From contig CP136495.1 of assembly GCA_032768795.1 (NCBI GenBank), forward strand, positions 1,862,501 to 1,926,500: DNA of 64,000 nt. The letters run 5' to 3'. This document shows positions 12,031 to 23,270 of this stretch, in pieces. The DNA is from Tremella fuciformis. Taxonomy: Eukaryota > Basidiomycota > Tremellomycetes > Tremellales > Tremellaceae. The position numbers were made by a program, and so were the translations under genes. The first letter of the stretch is position 1, and each line of letters starts with the position of its first letter. The notes beneath the pieces are model-generated. The model was given only the letters and a program-made list of their open reading frames with translations, was not told the DNA's origin and made no database searches.

Positions 12031-12068
12031 GCTCCCCGACTGGGAGGGCCCCCCAGTCGTACGGGAGC
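12031..12068. other. 14-bp hairpin with 3-nt bulge
   Basis: Outer stem GCTCCC (12031-12036) pairs with GGGAGC (12063-12068). Inner stem CGACTGGG (12037-12044) pairs with CCCAGTCG (12052-12059). The loop is seven bases and a TAC bulge lies at 12060-12062. It is not next to a coding end, so its role is unclear. Confidence 0.6.
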
Positions 12069-12834
12069 TCGAACCGCCTCCCTTCTCTTCTCTCTCTCTC
12101 ACAACACGCCGTGGGACTTCCCCCTCTCGATTGAGCGGTGCATCACATGGCACTGGGTTGCCCTACGACCAGAACGACGCGGGCTGCCTACCGGCCCCGG
12201 GGACGGCTTCAGTGCTAGGACGACGGATGTCCTGGTGCATGGCATCGTCCCCTACACCAATACACATATGATTAGACGTCTATGCATTTATTGCGGCGAC
12301 AGGTGAGTACATCAGTATTCCGCTTGAGTCGTCACGTCCATTATAATATCTGGGTACGTCTTACCGCGCCCCGCCCCGCCGTATCATGCATCATGCGGCG
12401 GGCTCGACCAGCTACATGCTATGATCCTATGACTAAACGCTACATCGACATGCTTCAAAGTGAACGACGTATGAGCGAAGAGAAGAAGGAAGAGAGCAGA
12501 CGCGACATGGGAGGCAGAGAGACGCGACTGACTTTCCGACGCGACTCCCTTCTTCCCTTCTCTCTTCCTGCTGTTCTTCCTCTCTCATCGTCTCTCTCCC
12601 TCCCTCCCTCTCTGGTGTCACTGCACAAACACCTCGCCTCGCACGCCGTCCAGGACCCCTGATTGCCCCCGACATGCATCCCGTGAAGACATCATCGCAA
12701 ACGCCGAGAAACACCGCCCATCTGATCCTGCCCCCACCCCTCACGTGACCCCACCGCAGCATGACCACCATCCCATCCGACGTACCCGTCTAAACGCCAA
12801 ACATTGTTTCCCTGGAGTAACCTCTGTCGCTGGT

Positions 12835-12841
12835 TATAAAC
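12835..12841 (+). promoter_or_regulatory. TATA box of histone H3
   Basis: TTATAAA lies about 85 bases upstream of the H3 start codon, in a stretch otherwise poor in A/T. The position fits a fungal core promoter. Confidence 0.6.
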
Positions 12842-12924
12842 CCTCTGCGCCGCCCGTCTCTTGGCTCCCACCCCACTCTATCAACACACCAGTCTTCACC
12901 GACCAACCCAACCCAACAGACACA

Positions 12925-13427
<503 letters not shown>

Positions 13428-13688
13428 GCGTTGCCCGGTCGACACGCTCGGGCAGCTTCGTACGGCTTGTTTTGCGACTTGTTGATGTGAGGAGAGGAGA
13501 GGGGGCGGCGGTGGATGTGGAGCGGGGCGCGCGGGGGTTACCTTCGATTTGATCTTTTTACCTTAGCCGGTCGATGTTACCGTGCCTTGTCTCTTCGCAA
13601 CTTGCTCTGGCTTCTCGTCCTGGCTCGTGCTGCCCACTCATTGACTGACACGCTGTTTAGTTGGCCTTGGAGATCGCTGCATACAACA

Positions 13689-14579
13689 TTACACTGTCAA
13701 CTGATACTCGTACTCGTCGCTACCGCTCTGCGAGATCCACAGGATCATAGCGCTACCGTCAGCTCATGACTGAAGAGGATCGCAGCTGACCCACCTCAAC
13801 ATGATGCCCGCGTTCATGCCGACGTTGGCGCCCCCATAGTAGATGTAGCCAGTGTAGTCTGGCACGATGTACTTGAGAATGAGGACCGTCTGCCATCAGC
13901 CTCTGTTTCCTCGTCGAAAGGCGGAGACTCACCAAAGACCCCGCCAGTCCGCCAGCCATCAGAGCCACCCCGATGAAAAGCACCACGCGCGCTCGCCACG
14001 CCGCGGGCCCCTCGCCGCCCCATGCGTCGCCAGAGAAGGCCGAGTGGAGGTGGCTCTTGTCCAGCAGGGACACGACGAGGAAGCCCACTGCCCGTCAGCC
14101 GAAGCACTTTGCAGAGGACAAAGGGAAGGAAGAGAGGAGATGACGGACGGGTGGAGCAGATGGCCGGTACCCAGTCGACGAACGTGATGTGCACGGGGAC
14201 GACGTCGTATGGTGCGTCCGGGGGCGGTTTGGCGTGCGACGAGAGGGTCGCCGCGTCGAATAAGAGGAAGTAGGACAGGGCGAACTGCGGATCAGCACTA
14301 CTCGAGTGATTGGATTGCACCGGGTCTGGCCAGGATACCGGGTCGTCCGAGAGATCCATGTCGAAGATGGCAGGCAGTCCGACTCCAAAGGTCTTGAGAA
14401 CATGAGGGAGGAATACTCACCAGCCCGCCGGCGAGGTAGGTCCCCACTGCCCTGGTCCGCGGTCCCACCTCGAATGTCGGGAGGGAGAAGCGGAACACCC
14501 TCCTGGGATCGTACGTCGCCTGCATGTCAGCTATCCCCTCGCTCAATCTATCTAGCTGACGTACGCGCGGGATGGACAT
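13689..14579 (-). CDS. VPS68: VPS68 / TMEM50-family membrane protein, 187 aa
   Basis: Six exons on the reverse strand: 14565..14579, 14421..14519, 14149..14284, 13933..14087, 13795..13889, 13689..13752. Product order: RRVFRFSLPTFEVGPRTRAV, then four predicted membrane spans. Family signatures are VHITFVDWVPAICSTLGFLV, SGDAW followed by ARVVLFIGVALMAGGLAGSL, and the tail ILWISQSGSDEYEYQL. Family knowledge: Vps68 acts with the ESCRT machinery at endosomes in yeast; TMEM50A/B are the animal relatives. The start shown (MSIPR) is the nearest in frame. A start 24 codons upstream would add a poly-Ala segment encoded by a GCT/GCA run at about 14581-14600. It is divergent to UTP14 with 212 bases between starts. 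Confidence 0.88.
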
Positions 14580-14791
14580 GGCTGCTGCTGCTGCTGCTGC
14601 TACTGCTTCAGATAGCTCGATGGACAAGTTAGATGAGAGCAGCGGACCCACTCGTCAGCTTGCACCGTAGGGTCAGCCTCGGGGGTACAAGATGACGTGG
14701 CATTTATCGGGTGGCAAGGTTCAAGTGGGCAAAAAGTTGGTCCACCTTACATCGTCCTGCACCGTACACGCTACATAACGCAGAGAGCAAG

Positions 14792-17700
14792 ATGGGCCGT
14801 CACGGGAGCAGCGGCGGCGGCGGGCGGTCCCTCCGCGCCCCCTTCTCATCCGCCCCGCGCGCATCCAGCTCCAAGCCAAAGGTGCGCAAGTCCAAGACCG
14901 ACCCGTCGTCCGCATACACCTACCTCCCCTCGCTGCCAAAACGACACCGCACGTCCGCGCAGAACCTGTCGCTCTCCCGCGCCGAGGTCGACTTGGCCGA
15001 GGGCGAAGGCCGCAGACGGCGCAAGGCGAACGATGAGGAGGCTGAGGATGGGGACGAGCCGACGAGCATGCGGGATAAGATCGCCAAGCTCGCCATGATG
15101 ATTGCGTCCGAGGACCCGGGTACGGTCGCGGAGGACGAGAGCGAGGTCGATAGTGATGATGCGTGGGATGAGGATGATGAAGAGCGGTGGGGCGATACGT
15201 TTCGAGAGCTGGAGAGGGGGCGGAAGGTCGGGAAGGGCAAGGCGAAGGAGGTGGTGAGGCGCTTGAAGCCCCTTGAGGTGGACCTGGGGAGTGATGAGGA
15301 GGAGGTTGGGAGGGAGAGGCGGAGAGCTGCAAGGACGGAGCAGCAGGTGAATGGCTTCAGTAAAAAGCCTGAAGAGGAGGAGGACGAGGAAGAAGAAGAG
15401 GAGGACGAGGAGGAAGAAGAAGAAGAGGAAGAGGACGAGGAAGAGGTTGACGCCGAACCGACAACAACTTTCAAGCCGTCACTTCGAGCCCTCGAAGACG
15501 GGAGCTCAGAAGCATACGACGGAGAGGACGCAGAAGAGGACGAAGAGGAGACTGCCGACGACGAAGACGAAGACGACGAACAAGGCGAGAGCGACCTCGA
15601 GCTCCCGTCCGCGTCCGAAGACGAAGACTCCGATGCCGGCCTTGACGACCTAGACGCATTCGTCGACTCTCTTACTACCAACGACTCGCGCAAACGCCCT
15701 CTACCGACAGAGTCAGCCGACGAGCCTCGCAAACGACGACTATTACCCGTCGTCGCTGCTCCTTCCATCTCCGACGACCCCTCATTCACACTGCGCGCCT
15801 CCAACAAGGTCGACCTCACCTCGCTCATCAACTCGAACCCCGCTCTATCCTCCGCCTCAGCCTTGCTGAAGAAAGACAAGAAATCTGCGTCCATCCTCAA
15901 ATCAGGTGTCCTGCCTGCTCCGCTGCCGACAGTCGTGCAAGAGCGTCTTGACCGGGAAGCAGCGTACGAGAAGACCAAGGAGGAGGGGCAGAAATGGTCT
16001 GGCGTCATGAAGCGCATCAAGGAGGCCGAACACCTCTCGTTTCCCCTCCAGGCTCAAGATCGCGGTGGCGTCAAGACGCAAGGCGAGATGCTGGCGACCT
16101 TCAAGCCCGAGAACAAGCTCGAGTCAGCCGTGCAGAACCTGCTCAACGCGGCCAACTTGACAGACGCCAATATGACCGCGCACGAGGACCAGGCTCTACA
16201 AGGGCAGGAGTTGACCATGGAGGAGATCGCCGAGCGCCGCGCTGCCCTGCGACACCAGCGAGAGCTCATGTTCCGCGCTGAGGCACGGGCAAAACGCGTG
16301 GCCAAGATTAAGAGCAAGACGTTCCGCAAGCTCGCTCGGAAGCGCAAGGCCAAGCTCGCCGAAGCGGATTCTGTGGATGAAGATGAAGAGCGCGAAAAGC
16401 TCGAGCGACTACGCGCAAAGGAGCGTGCTACCTTGCGGCATGGCGCTCATAGCAAATGGGCTCGCAGTATCGAAGATCACGGAGGCGAGGTCGAAGATCG
16501 TCGGAGGGCCAAGGAGGAGATGCTCGACCTGAAAGAAAGGCTCAAGAGGAAGATCGCCGGCGATGATGGCGAGTCCGCCTCTGAAGAGAGCGACGCAGAC
16601 GAAGACGACGATGTGGACGTCGCCAAGGCCAAGGCTTTCGATCAGCTTGCTGGCCTGGATGCTAAAGAGCCGGAGGCGGGTACGAAAGACAAGCTTCTCA
16701 ATATGGCCTTCATGAAGAAGGCTCAGGAGCGGGAGATGAGAAGGGCGAAGGAGGACGAGGCGGACCTGCGGCGTGAGATCGAGATGTTTGGCCAGGAGAC
16801 CGATAGCGCGGAGGAGAGCGGCAACGAGGAAGAGGACACAGAGGTCCGTGCGCCGGTCGTGAAGATGGGCGAAGGCCGTATGGTCTTTACAGGTCCCAAG
16901 CCGGTGAGCTACTTGCTTTCACATTATTGAGTCGTACTCATCAGCAGACGACTGACAGCGCCCTTGCACCCTTGCCTGTGCCTATGACCGAACGGATAGC
17001 TCAAGCTGCGTCCAAGTCCGCGCCAGCTCGGGCGCCCAGCCCTGAGCTGTTCCCGGTTGACAATCCTTGGATGGTCGCTTCGTCCTCGGCTGGCCCGTCG
17101 CGGAAACGCAATACCGCCAGCGGACCCGTCGACAAGGCCTCACGACAACAAAAGAAGCTCGACAAAGCTTCGAGGGACGCCGCGGACGAAGATGTCTTGA
17201 TCACCACCGACATGCCGGCCAAGACTGCCAAACCGACCAAAGCAGGCAAGCTCGCGGCCGCCGACTCAGGCAGCGAGGACGAGGACGAGCTCATGCCTGT
17301 GGGGCGCAACGGCCTCAAGGCATTCAAGCAGCGCGACCTCGTCGCAGAAGCATTCGCAGGCGACAATGTTGTCGAAGAGTTTGAGCGGGAGAAAGAGGCG
17401 CAGATCAAGGCCGACGCGCCGGGCGTAGAAGATACATCTCTCCCAGGCTGGGTGCGCGAGGTCCAGCTGTCATCTTGCTGTGGAGCTGACATGCAGGGCT
17501 CATGGGGCGGCAAAGGCACCAAGAAACGCGCCACGAATCCGCGCTTCCTCGTCCAGACACCGGGCATCGAGCCCACCCAGCGAAAAGACTTTTCGCGGTC
17601 CAACGTCATTATCACCGAGAAGAAAGACAAGAAGGCGCACCAGTTCCTCGCGAAGGACCTGCCGTACCCGTACACCTCGGTGGCGCAGTACGAGGCGAGC

Positions 17701-17860
17701 TTCAGTGCGCCGATCGGGTCCGAGTGGAATGCGAGGAAAGCCCACCAGCGCGAGACGATGCCGAGGGTCGTCAAGAAGGTCAGCTTTGTGTTTTTGATGG
17801 AGATGAGTGCTGATGACGCAGCCTGGTGCCATCATCGAGCCTGTCAGACGGCTGTTCTGA
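14792..17860 (+). CDS. UTP14: UTP14 small-subunit processome protein, 978 aa
   Basis: Exons 14792..16903, 16948..17451, 17497..17778, 17822..17860. The N-terminal third is dominated by Glu/Asp runs. UTP14 hallmarks follow: NKLESAVQNLL, ELMFRAEARAKRVAKIKSKT near residue 500, KERATLRHGAHSKWAR, and NPWM. Near the C-terminus come LPGW joined to GSWGGKG, then EKKDKKAHQFLAKDLPYPY and PIGSEWNARKAHQ, ending PGAIIEPVRRLF. The third-to-last intron (17452-17496) is 45 nt with no stop, so an unspliced reading would silently insert 15 residues into the conserved GWGSWGG motif. Family knowledge: Utp14 binds the 90S pre-ribosome and stimulates the helicase Dhr1. It shares pathway, but not promoter, with UTP7 at 9228. 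Confidence 0.93.
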
Positions 17861-18362
17861 GCTGGTGTGGCGGACTTTCACTGCATTACATTAGCCTCAT
17901 TCTCTTGTTAGCATACATATCAGCATCATCGAGCATACGCTAGCTGGAGAGGGCCTGATCGTGCTCAGTCGCTCATCCACCTTGTATGGCGCAAACTGAC
18001 GCCCGCTCTCGCATTTCATATATCTCACAGATCTAATGCGATCTTCCTGACCTGCCTGACCATCGCCAATCTGTCTGAATGGATTTTCCTTGGCAACCCG
18101 AGCACCATCAAAAGATTCCACTTGCAAGACTCTTTTCGCTCGAAGACGCCATACATATGTACACTCTCGATTGAAAAAGCCGTTCGTTCCGCACAAAAGA
18201 ATCCACCCTCGCGCTCCACCTGCCTTCCAGGCTTCTCTCGTATCTTCTATGCTGTACGTTGCGCATAAACGCGGAAGTCCATGAGAAAGGTAGACCTCGG
18301 CAATGTCAAAGGGCGATGGGCGCAGCAGGAGGTCTAATGCTCATGCTCGCCATTGACCGCCT

Positions 18363-18599
18363 ATGAACTTCACGTTTGCCTCTCTACTTCTGACGACTTT
18401 CTCCGCCATCGCCATCAACGCTCAACCGGAACAAACTCCACGACGCCAATCGACGCAAACGTGCCACTTCGCGTTGGACAGCTCGAACCAGGCAGGAGAA
18501 GACGTCGTGGATTTCACTGTCTGGCATCCGAGCGGACGAAGAGGCCTTTCACTTGACCCGAAGCCTGGGCCGTCTGCGAATCCCCCGCAACCGAGATAG
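18363..18599 (+). CDS. Possible small secreted ORF, 78 aa
   Basis: The frame starts MNFTFASLLLTTFSAIAINA, which looks like a cleavable signal peptide, followed by 58 polar residues with a single Cys. No family is recognised. It ends immediately before the A-type relic and sits in decayed array sequence, so it may be chance or a remnant first exon. I rate it as unlikely to be a real gene. Confidence 0.2.
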   Translation: MNFTFASLLLTTFSAIAINAQPEQTPRRQSTQTCHFALDSSNQAGEDVVDFTVWHPSGRRGLSLDPKPGPSANPPQPR

Positions 18600-18600
18600 G

Positions 18601-18720
18601 CGGTTCGAGTCAAGATGGGACGACCGAGAACTTCAGATTCCCTACAGAATGGACGGCTGAGTGATGCCATGCAGCCAAGACGAACCCGTGTTCTGTGCCG
18701 CGTTGGCGGGCTCCACAAGC
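18601..18720 (+). pseudogene. Relic of an A-type array gene
   Basis: One frame reads GSSQDGTTENFRFPTEWTAE, stop, then CHAAKTNP. This matches the conserved N-terminal segment of the intact A-type gene at 25762 (GSGQVTEKFKFPESWTPEQ, later KKNPTLDKGEC) and of the gene at 28194 (DWTAEKWKSAKTRPAL). Identity is lost afterwards, within a further stop-rich stretch. It marks an additional, largely erased copy upstream of the first intact gene. Confidence 0.5.
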
Positions 18721-19356
18721 GAATGGCGACTGACGGGCGCGATTCCAAGCCGCAAGCTTACTGGCTGATCCATTGTCATGGTGGCGCTGTGCTGAGCGAG
18801 ACGCCTTGCCTTTGCCCAGTCTTCCGCCATATTCGGTCTCGCGCTCTGAGGTGGCGCACTACTGTATTGCTGATCACATGGCCAAACGCGCTCCACCTTG
18901 GCCGAAGCGAGCAAGAAGCCTACATTGAATGGACCACTCTTTGCAGCTTCCTCTGCATTCCAGATCGCCAACTCGAATACCAATACAGATCCACAGGACT
19001 TCCCCTTCCTACTTTGCCTATTTCATACGCCTTCCATTTTTCACAACTTGCTACATAGCATCCCCCTGAGCGATGCTCTCTAGCCTTTGCAAAGTCGCCA
19101 GCTACTCCCTTGTTCTGGTCACAAATGAAACTCGCAAACGACCGAGTCCAGGCCACATCCTTTCTACCTGCTTTGCCAACCAGTGCTCCACATGTACAAA
19201 AGAGTGTAGTGATGGTGTGGATTGGGTACTTGGCGGCGCGACCTATACATTCTCACCGCCGGGCAGCCCGTCTCCAGACTCATCCTCACACTACACATCT
19301 CAAGCCTTCAGCAGATTCGCAAAGTTCAGTCACCGCCTCTAGATTTGAGTATCAGT

Positions 19357-19971
19357 ATGCCCGACCAAGCAAGCAGCGACAACGCCACGACAGCCGTCCC
19401 TGAAAGCCTACATGGAACGACAGACTGCTTGACCTCCGGGCTGGGCGAGTCAGCAGAGCCAAAGAGGCCTGGGGACGACGAGGGAAAGATGTTTAACTAC
19501 CTCTCCCTGGACGAGTTTCCTGAGACTGTCGGATACATGAAGATGGCGTACAAAGGCAGCACCCTACCTGGGGCAGCGACTCGACTTGAAAGTCTTAAAT
19601 GGTGGCACGTGACAAACGAAGTCCTGGAGGCGCAGGCGAGCTCTTTGAAGGGCAAAGATGCAGCATACAAGAACAAATTCTTACAGACTTATATCGAGGT
19701 CTGTAAAGACACCAAGCAACTGAAGCACGTCACTCTGCTCCCCATGACCGCTTACACAGCGGATAATAACACGGAGTATGATCCATCTCGTGACCTTGAC
19801 GAGGCCTACATTGCGTCTTCACAAACCTTTAATCTCGGGGTCGGAACAGAGAAGGAAGCGCCTGTCGACTTGGGGACATTTGCAGATCATTTGCTGAAAG
19901 AGTTGGAGGCTAAGCTGGCACACTCTTTGCCCACCGATGTGCCTACAGTGGCCGATGACATGCCCCAGTGA
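19357..19971 (+). CDS. Array gene A1, orphan protein, 204 aa
   Basis: Intronless, unknown function. ATG context (atcagtatg) matches that of the A-type gene at 25762, which supports this start over the upstream in-frame one at 19222. Conserved core: MKMAYKGSTLPGAATRLESL then KWWHVTNEVLEA (about residues 60-95), a middle segment IEVCKDTKQLKHVTLLPM followed by TAYTAD, and a C-terminal GTEKEAPVDLGTFADHLLKE. The front FPxxW segment seen in other A genes is replaced by a more acidic stretch. No signal peptide or membrane span is visible; probably cytosolic or nuclear. A TATA-like cctatacat lies at about 19241-19249. Codon usage looks less GC-biased than in flanking housekeeping genes. Confidence 0.7.
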   Translation: MPDQASSDNATTAVPESLHGTTDCLTSGLGESAEPKRPGDDEGKMFNYLSLDEFPETVGYMKMAYKGSTLPGAATRLESLKWWHVTNEVLEAQASSLKGKDAAYKNKFLQTYIEVCKDTKQLKHVTLLPMTAYTADNNTEYDPSRDLDEAYIASSQTFNLGVGTEKEAPVDLGTFADHLLKELEAKLAHSLPTDVPTVADDMPQ

Positions 19972-21785
19972 TTGCACCGCTCTCAATGGCCGATCACATC
20001 AGCCGGAGCTCCGCACATTTAGTCTCGATCTTTCTGTTCAAATAGTAGACTGTATGCATACAGCACATTCTCTTCCAGAGCATCGGCTCAGTGCCATGAG
20101 ATTGCGATCTTTCTCGGGCCCCTCTCCTCTCCTCTCCTCTCGCATGATTCACATTCCTTGTACAAGACTGACAGATCACCGAGATCTCATGAACCGTGCG
20201 CTGCTGGTTGTTTCCCCCACGATGCTGTCCCCTCAAGCTCGGGATGTCAGAAGGCGCCCCAACTAAGCTACAAAAGCAGCGTCGATCCATGAAACACCGT
20301 GCCTGCAAAACGAATACCAGCTGCATGAAAGCGTCATTCCCTCGGCTTCCGCCCCACTGGAATGCACTGCGGCAGTTCCTCTGTGCATCTGAAAGTGGGA
20401 CAGGTTGGAGACCCGCTTGATTGAAGATATATGCGTTCGGTGCTCTGGCGCCCAGACCTTCTGACTCCCGACACCCATCATACACTCTCGCGCCCCATTT
20501 CTGCCTCAAGCCCTGCGTCTGACTCACCTCAGCCCTCATCCCCATCAAAGATATGGGCACCTCTTCTCGTTACTCGCCTGGTCGTTGTCGGCTGTGTTTT
20601 GGGGCATGACTGCATCCGGCCCGCCTGGGCGGGCGGGTCAGTCCAAAGAGTGTATATATATATATATAGAGTCCATTTCTCTGTCCACGTCTCTCCTTCC
20701 TCCTGCTCGCTCTCTCTGCTCCGCCTTCCCTCTCCTTCCCTCTCCTTCCCTCCCTATCCGTCCCCCTCAGGCGATCGCGGGCGGGTGGGTGGGCGATCGG
20801 CGACAGCGACCGAGGCGTGAACGGCTTGGTGGCCGCGATGAGTGACGGTTGAGAGGAGATCTCGACCTCGCTCGGAGCCCTCAAGTCCCTGTCCTGCATC
20901 ACGTGACCGTCCAACCTCGGATCAATCTGGCTGGAAGGTCTTCGGTATTAAAAAGGTCTCGGTCGGGACTTACGGTCCGTGACTCGACGGTCAATGGATC
21001 CGCTGAAATAGCCACTGCCGGTTACTGCCTCCGCCACCCAGGCTGGGGACACGGAAGAAACCCGTCCTCCTGATGCATTGAACAGCGTCATGGGCGGTGC
21101 CCTCTCGTACCAGGTGTGCCGAGGGCCATACCTCCCTCCCCCCAGCTACCGCGTGAAGATGGAGTTCCTGACCGTCGAGCAAGTTCTGTTGAACAATAGA
21201 CCCCGAGGACGCCTCATAGGCTCAGAATTGCCTCTTGCGGCCAAATGAGTAACCTTAAAGAGATAGCTTGACCAGAGCGACTGCTCATATACGGAGAACT
21301 GCAGAGATGGACGAATGCATAGCTCTCATCGTTGTGTAACAGTACTGTATCTCGCAACTTGTTGCAATGTCTCTGTGCCTCAAGCCACTGGCCTTGCAAA
21401 TCGACTCTCGCTCTCTCGCCAGCAGCAAGGGATCACGAGAGGCATGGGCATTGTGCTTGGATGCGCTTCTACTCGAATCGCAAAAGTCGTTACAAAGACT
21501 GAAACTTCTCGCTCTCCTCGTCTTTCGGGCTTATCTCGTATCTTCTTTTCCGTGCTTTGTGCACAAAGGCTGAACCACGCACAAAGGTAAACCCCAAGAA
21601 GGTTGGAGGGGGAAAGGGTGCGCCCTCAAGCGGGCTCATGCTCGGTAGTGCTCCCCTGCTGCCACTGACAATCCACAGTATTGTCTCAAGCGAGAAGTAG
21701 ATCATTCCTCCAAGCTCAGTGAGCTCGAACACTCTGACTCTGACATACTGTACATGCCAAGTCGACTCATTAGTGCGTCCTAACA
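19972..21785. other. 1.8 kb intergenic inside the array
   Basis: No gene supported. It holds the 3' flank of A1 with tgtatgcat (about 20051), a motif also present after the genes at 25762 and 28194. It also has a TA dinucleotide tract at about 20652-20668, a long C/T-rich tract at about 20690-20760, and the upstream region of the B-type gene at 21786. Several short frames were dismissed as chance. Confidence 0.4.
20652..20668. repeat. TA dinucleotide tract
   Basis: A run of about eight TA units lies between the first A and B genes, followed by a long pyrimidine tract. Likely a simple microsatellite. Confidence 0.7.
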
Positions 21786-22391
21786 ATGGCTTCCACTTCA
21801 GAAGACACCCTAATGACTGGTGTGGACTCCGTCAATTCCTGTCCGGCCGGGGATGAGACGACCGAAAAGTCGTTCGTCCGTGTTTACCTCTCTTTGCCCA
21901 CCAAGTCTGATGACCCGGGGGTAACATTGACCTACCCGGACCTCGAGCACCCTGACCAGTCCCGCCGGTTCCACGGTTTAGAATGCTGCTTGCTGGCATC
22001 AGAGATCATGGAAATCGCCTCGTTCAAGCTGCTCGAGGATCCCAACCGCTATGCCTCTCCGGAAGAGAGACAGGACCTTTTGCAATACTACATCAATGGT
22101 CTGCGGAGGTACAGCCGTGTGGCGGAGGTCACTTGGTCGCCTTCGTCCAGTCGTGATCGGGATAGGAGTCATGATCGGAACAGGATCGAGGAACCGCCAT
22201 TTGATTTCGCTTCCCAAAGCATCCATAGGAGAATCATTGGGCTGACAGGGCTAAGCAAGTCGGAACGTGCACACCAGGGACATTTCATCAGGCGGTGCAA
22301 GGCGCGATTGAAACAAGTGGAAGACGGCTTAGCCTCTGAGTCCCAAGTCTCTGCAGAACATAAGTCTTCGGTTGACCTTGCGACGCTGTAG
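21786..22391 (+). CDS. Array gene B2, divergent family member, 201 aa
   Basis: Intronless, unrecognised family. Placed with the B type because VRVYLSLPTKSDD aligns with CHVYMSLPANKDE of the gene at 27009 and ERQDLLQYYING aligns with HQLLDQYMDEW. The central TYPDLEHPDQSRRFHGL is a drifted version of the shared AYxGxxxPxxxRLxxL core, and the invariant Trp that follows in other members is Cys here. The C-terminal half differs from its relatives, with an Arg/Ser-rich stretch (SSSRDRDRSHDRNR) and a basic helix-like region. It may therefore have a changed role or be drifting. The upstream region resembles a decayed segment at about 18.2 kb. Confidence 0.6.
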   Translation: MASTSEDTLMTGVDSVNSCPAGDETTEKSFVRVYLSLPTKSDDPGVTLTYPDLEHPDQSRRFHGLECCLLASEIMEIASFKLLEDPNRYASPEERQDLLQYYINGLRRYSRVAEVTWSPSSSRDRDRSHDRNRIEEPPFDFASQSIHRRIIGLTGLSKSERAHQGHFIRRCKARLKQVEDGLASESQVSAEHKSSVDLATL

Positions 22392-23270
22392 GGCATCTTG
22401 TCCCTGCGTATACCAGATCAGACGTTCTCGGTTCACTTCATATGCTCCAATTTGCATTCTTTGCCCTCTTTTCAGTTTCCGCGCGCGATCGAGTTAGTTG
22501 AAATGTCCCTCTCTTGAGCAATCGAAACGTCATACATAGCACACACAGTATAAAGCGCTACTCAGCTCCTCTTCGAGGTGGCGTGGAGATGGCAAACTCG
22601 ACTCTGTGGACTGATGTCCAGTCCGTTTCTGTGACCGTCCATCTGGTAGGAGACCACGGGAGCCTTGATACTTCGCGCACGGATCAGGTTTTGGCTCCGC
22701 CAAGGTCTCACATCACGCCGTACAGCAACAGTTGGGAGAAGAGATCTCGGAGCAAGAGCTCAGGCCAGAAGCTGCAGTGTAGAACCACGATGATTGACAC
22801 TTGTAGACGCTCTTGACAAAGGGACATCATTTACCAATGGTTTCTTGCTTCTTAGCACTCTGGAGCCAAGTTCGAGCCAAAGGACTGGCAGATACGACCA
22901 CATTCTGGATGTCTATATCATATGCCTGCCGTAGCCCGCAACTTGCTGTCACTGCTGGCGCGACCCGCAAGTTTTTGGCTTTGCAAGCAGAATCTCGCTT
23001 CTTCAAACTCTGCTCAAATCCCCCTTGTCCTGATCCCAAACGCTCCTTGGGAAAGGCAAACACCTCAGGCGCCTTCCGCATGCTTCGTTACATCAGGTTT
23101 TGCACACCTTGACCAAAGGTTGGAACCAACGATGTGAAATGTGAAGTGGTCGCTGCTGCCGTAAACCATAGATCTCGCCAGGGTGCCCATAGCCAGACTC
23201 GCTGTTGTACTCAGCATCGATTATGCAGGAAACACATAGCACGCTGGCATCTCAAACGGTCTCCATCGGT
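22392..23270. other. Intergenic B2 / pseudogene A3
   Basis: No gene supported. The segment tcgcgcacggatca at about 22673 recurs at about 24430 beside the next array boundary. About 23020-23270 corresponds to the A-type upstream region (ttgtcctgatc... followed by decayed promoter). It indicates that flanks were duplicated with the genes. Confidence 0.4.

Larger units (their letters stand above)
11293..12924. other. 1.6 kb intergenic region with a strong hairpin
   Basis: No gene was supported here despite open frames up to 191 codons (11559-12134). A long perfect hairpin sits at 12031-12068. The last 100 bases carry the H3 promoter. C/T-rich stretches (about 12540-12620) resemble 5' regions of highly expressed fungal genes. 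Confidence 0.4.
17861..19356. other. Left edge of the array: degraded copies
   Basis: No intact gene is supported. About 18210-18350 resembles the sequence upstream of the B-type gene at 21786 (shared ctcgtatcttct and a later gctcatgctcg). About 18600-18720 is an A-type relic. About 19120-19356 is the upstream region of the first intact A-type gene, matching 25520-25761 block by block. A 78-codon frame at 18363-18599 begins with a hydrophobic, signal-like stretch but lies within this decayed zone. Confidence 0.45.

Noticed and set aside
11559..12134. 191-codon open frame between UTP7 and H3
   Set aside because: Composition is Ser/Arg/Leu-rich without a recognisable domain, no splice-supported extension, and overlapping frames are open on both strands, as expected in GC-rich DNA.
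13814..14359. 181-codon reverse-strand frame taken as one exon
   Set aside because: Only parts belong to the VPS68 protein; reading through the introns gives frame-shifted Arg/Ser-rich sequence. The six-exon model restores all family motifs.
14920..16020. 366-codon reverse-strand frame rich in serine
   Set aside because: It is the antisense shadow of the Glu/Asp-rich part of UTP14 (GAG/GAC read backwards gives Ser/Leu).
21070..21120. 28S rRNA sarcin-ricin-like sequence (GTACGAGAGG on the reverse strand)
   Set aside because: Only about ten bases match; neighbouring conserved rRNA sequence is absent.
20770..21150. A structured RNA (RNase P/MRP or SRP-like) in the GC-rich stretch
   Set aside because: A few short motifs look suggestive, but no set of conserved elements occurs in the right order, and no stem architecture could be drawn by eye.
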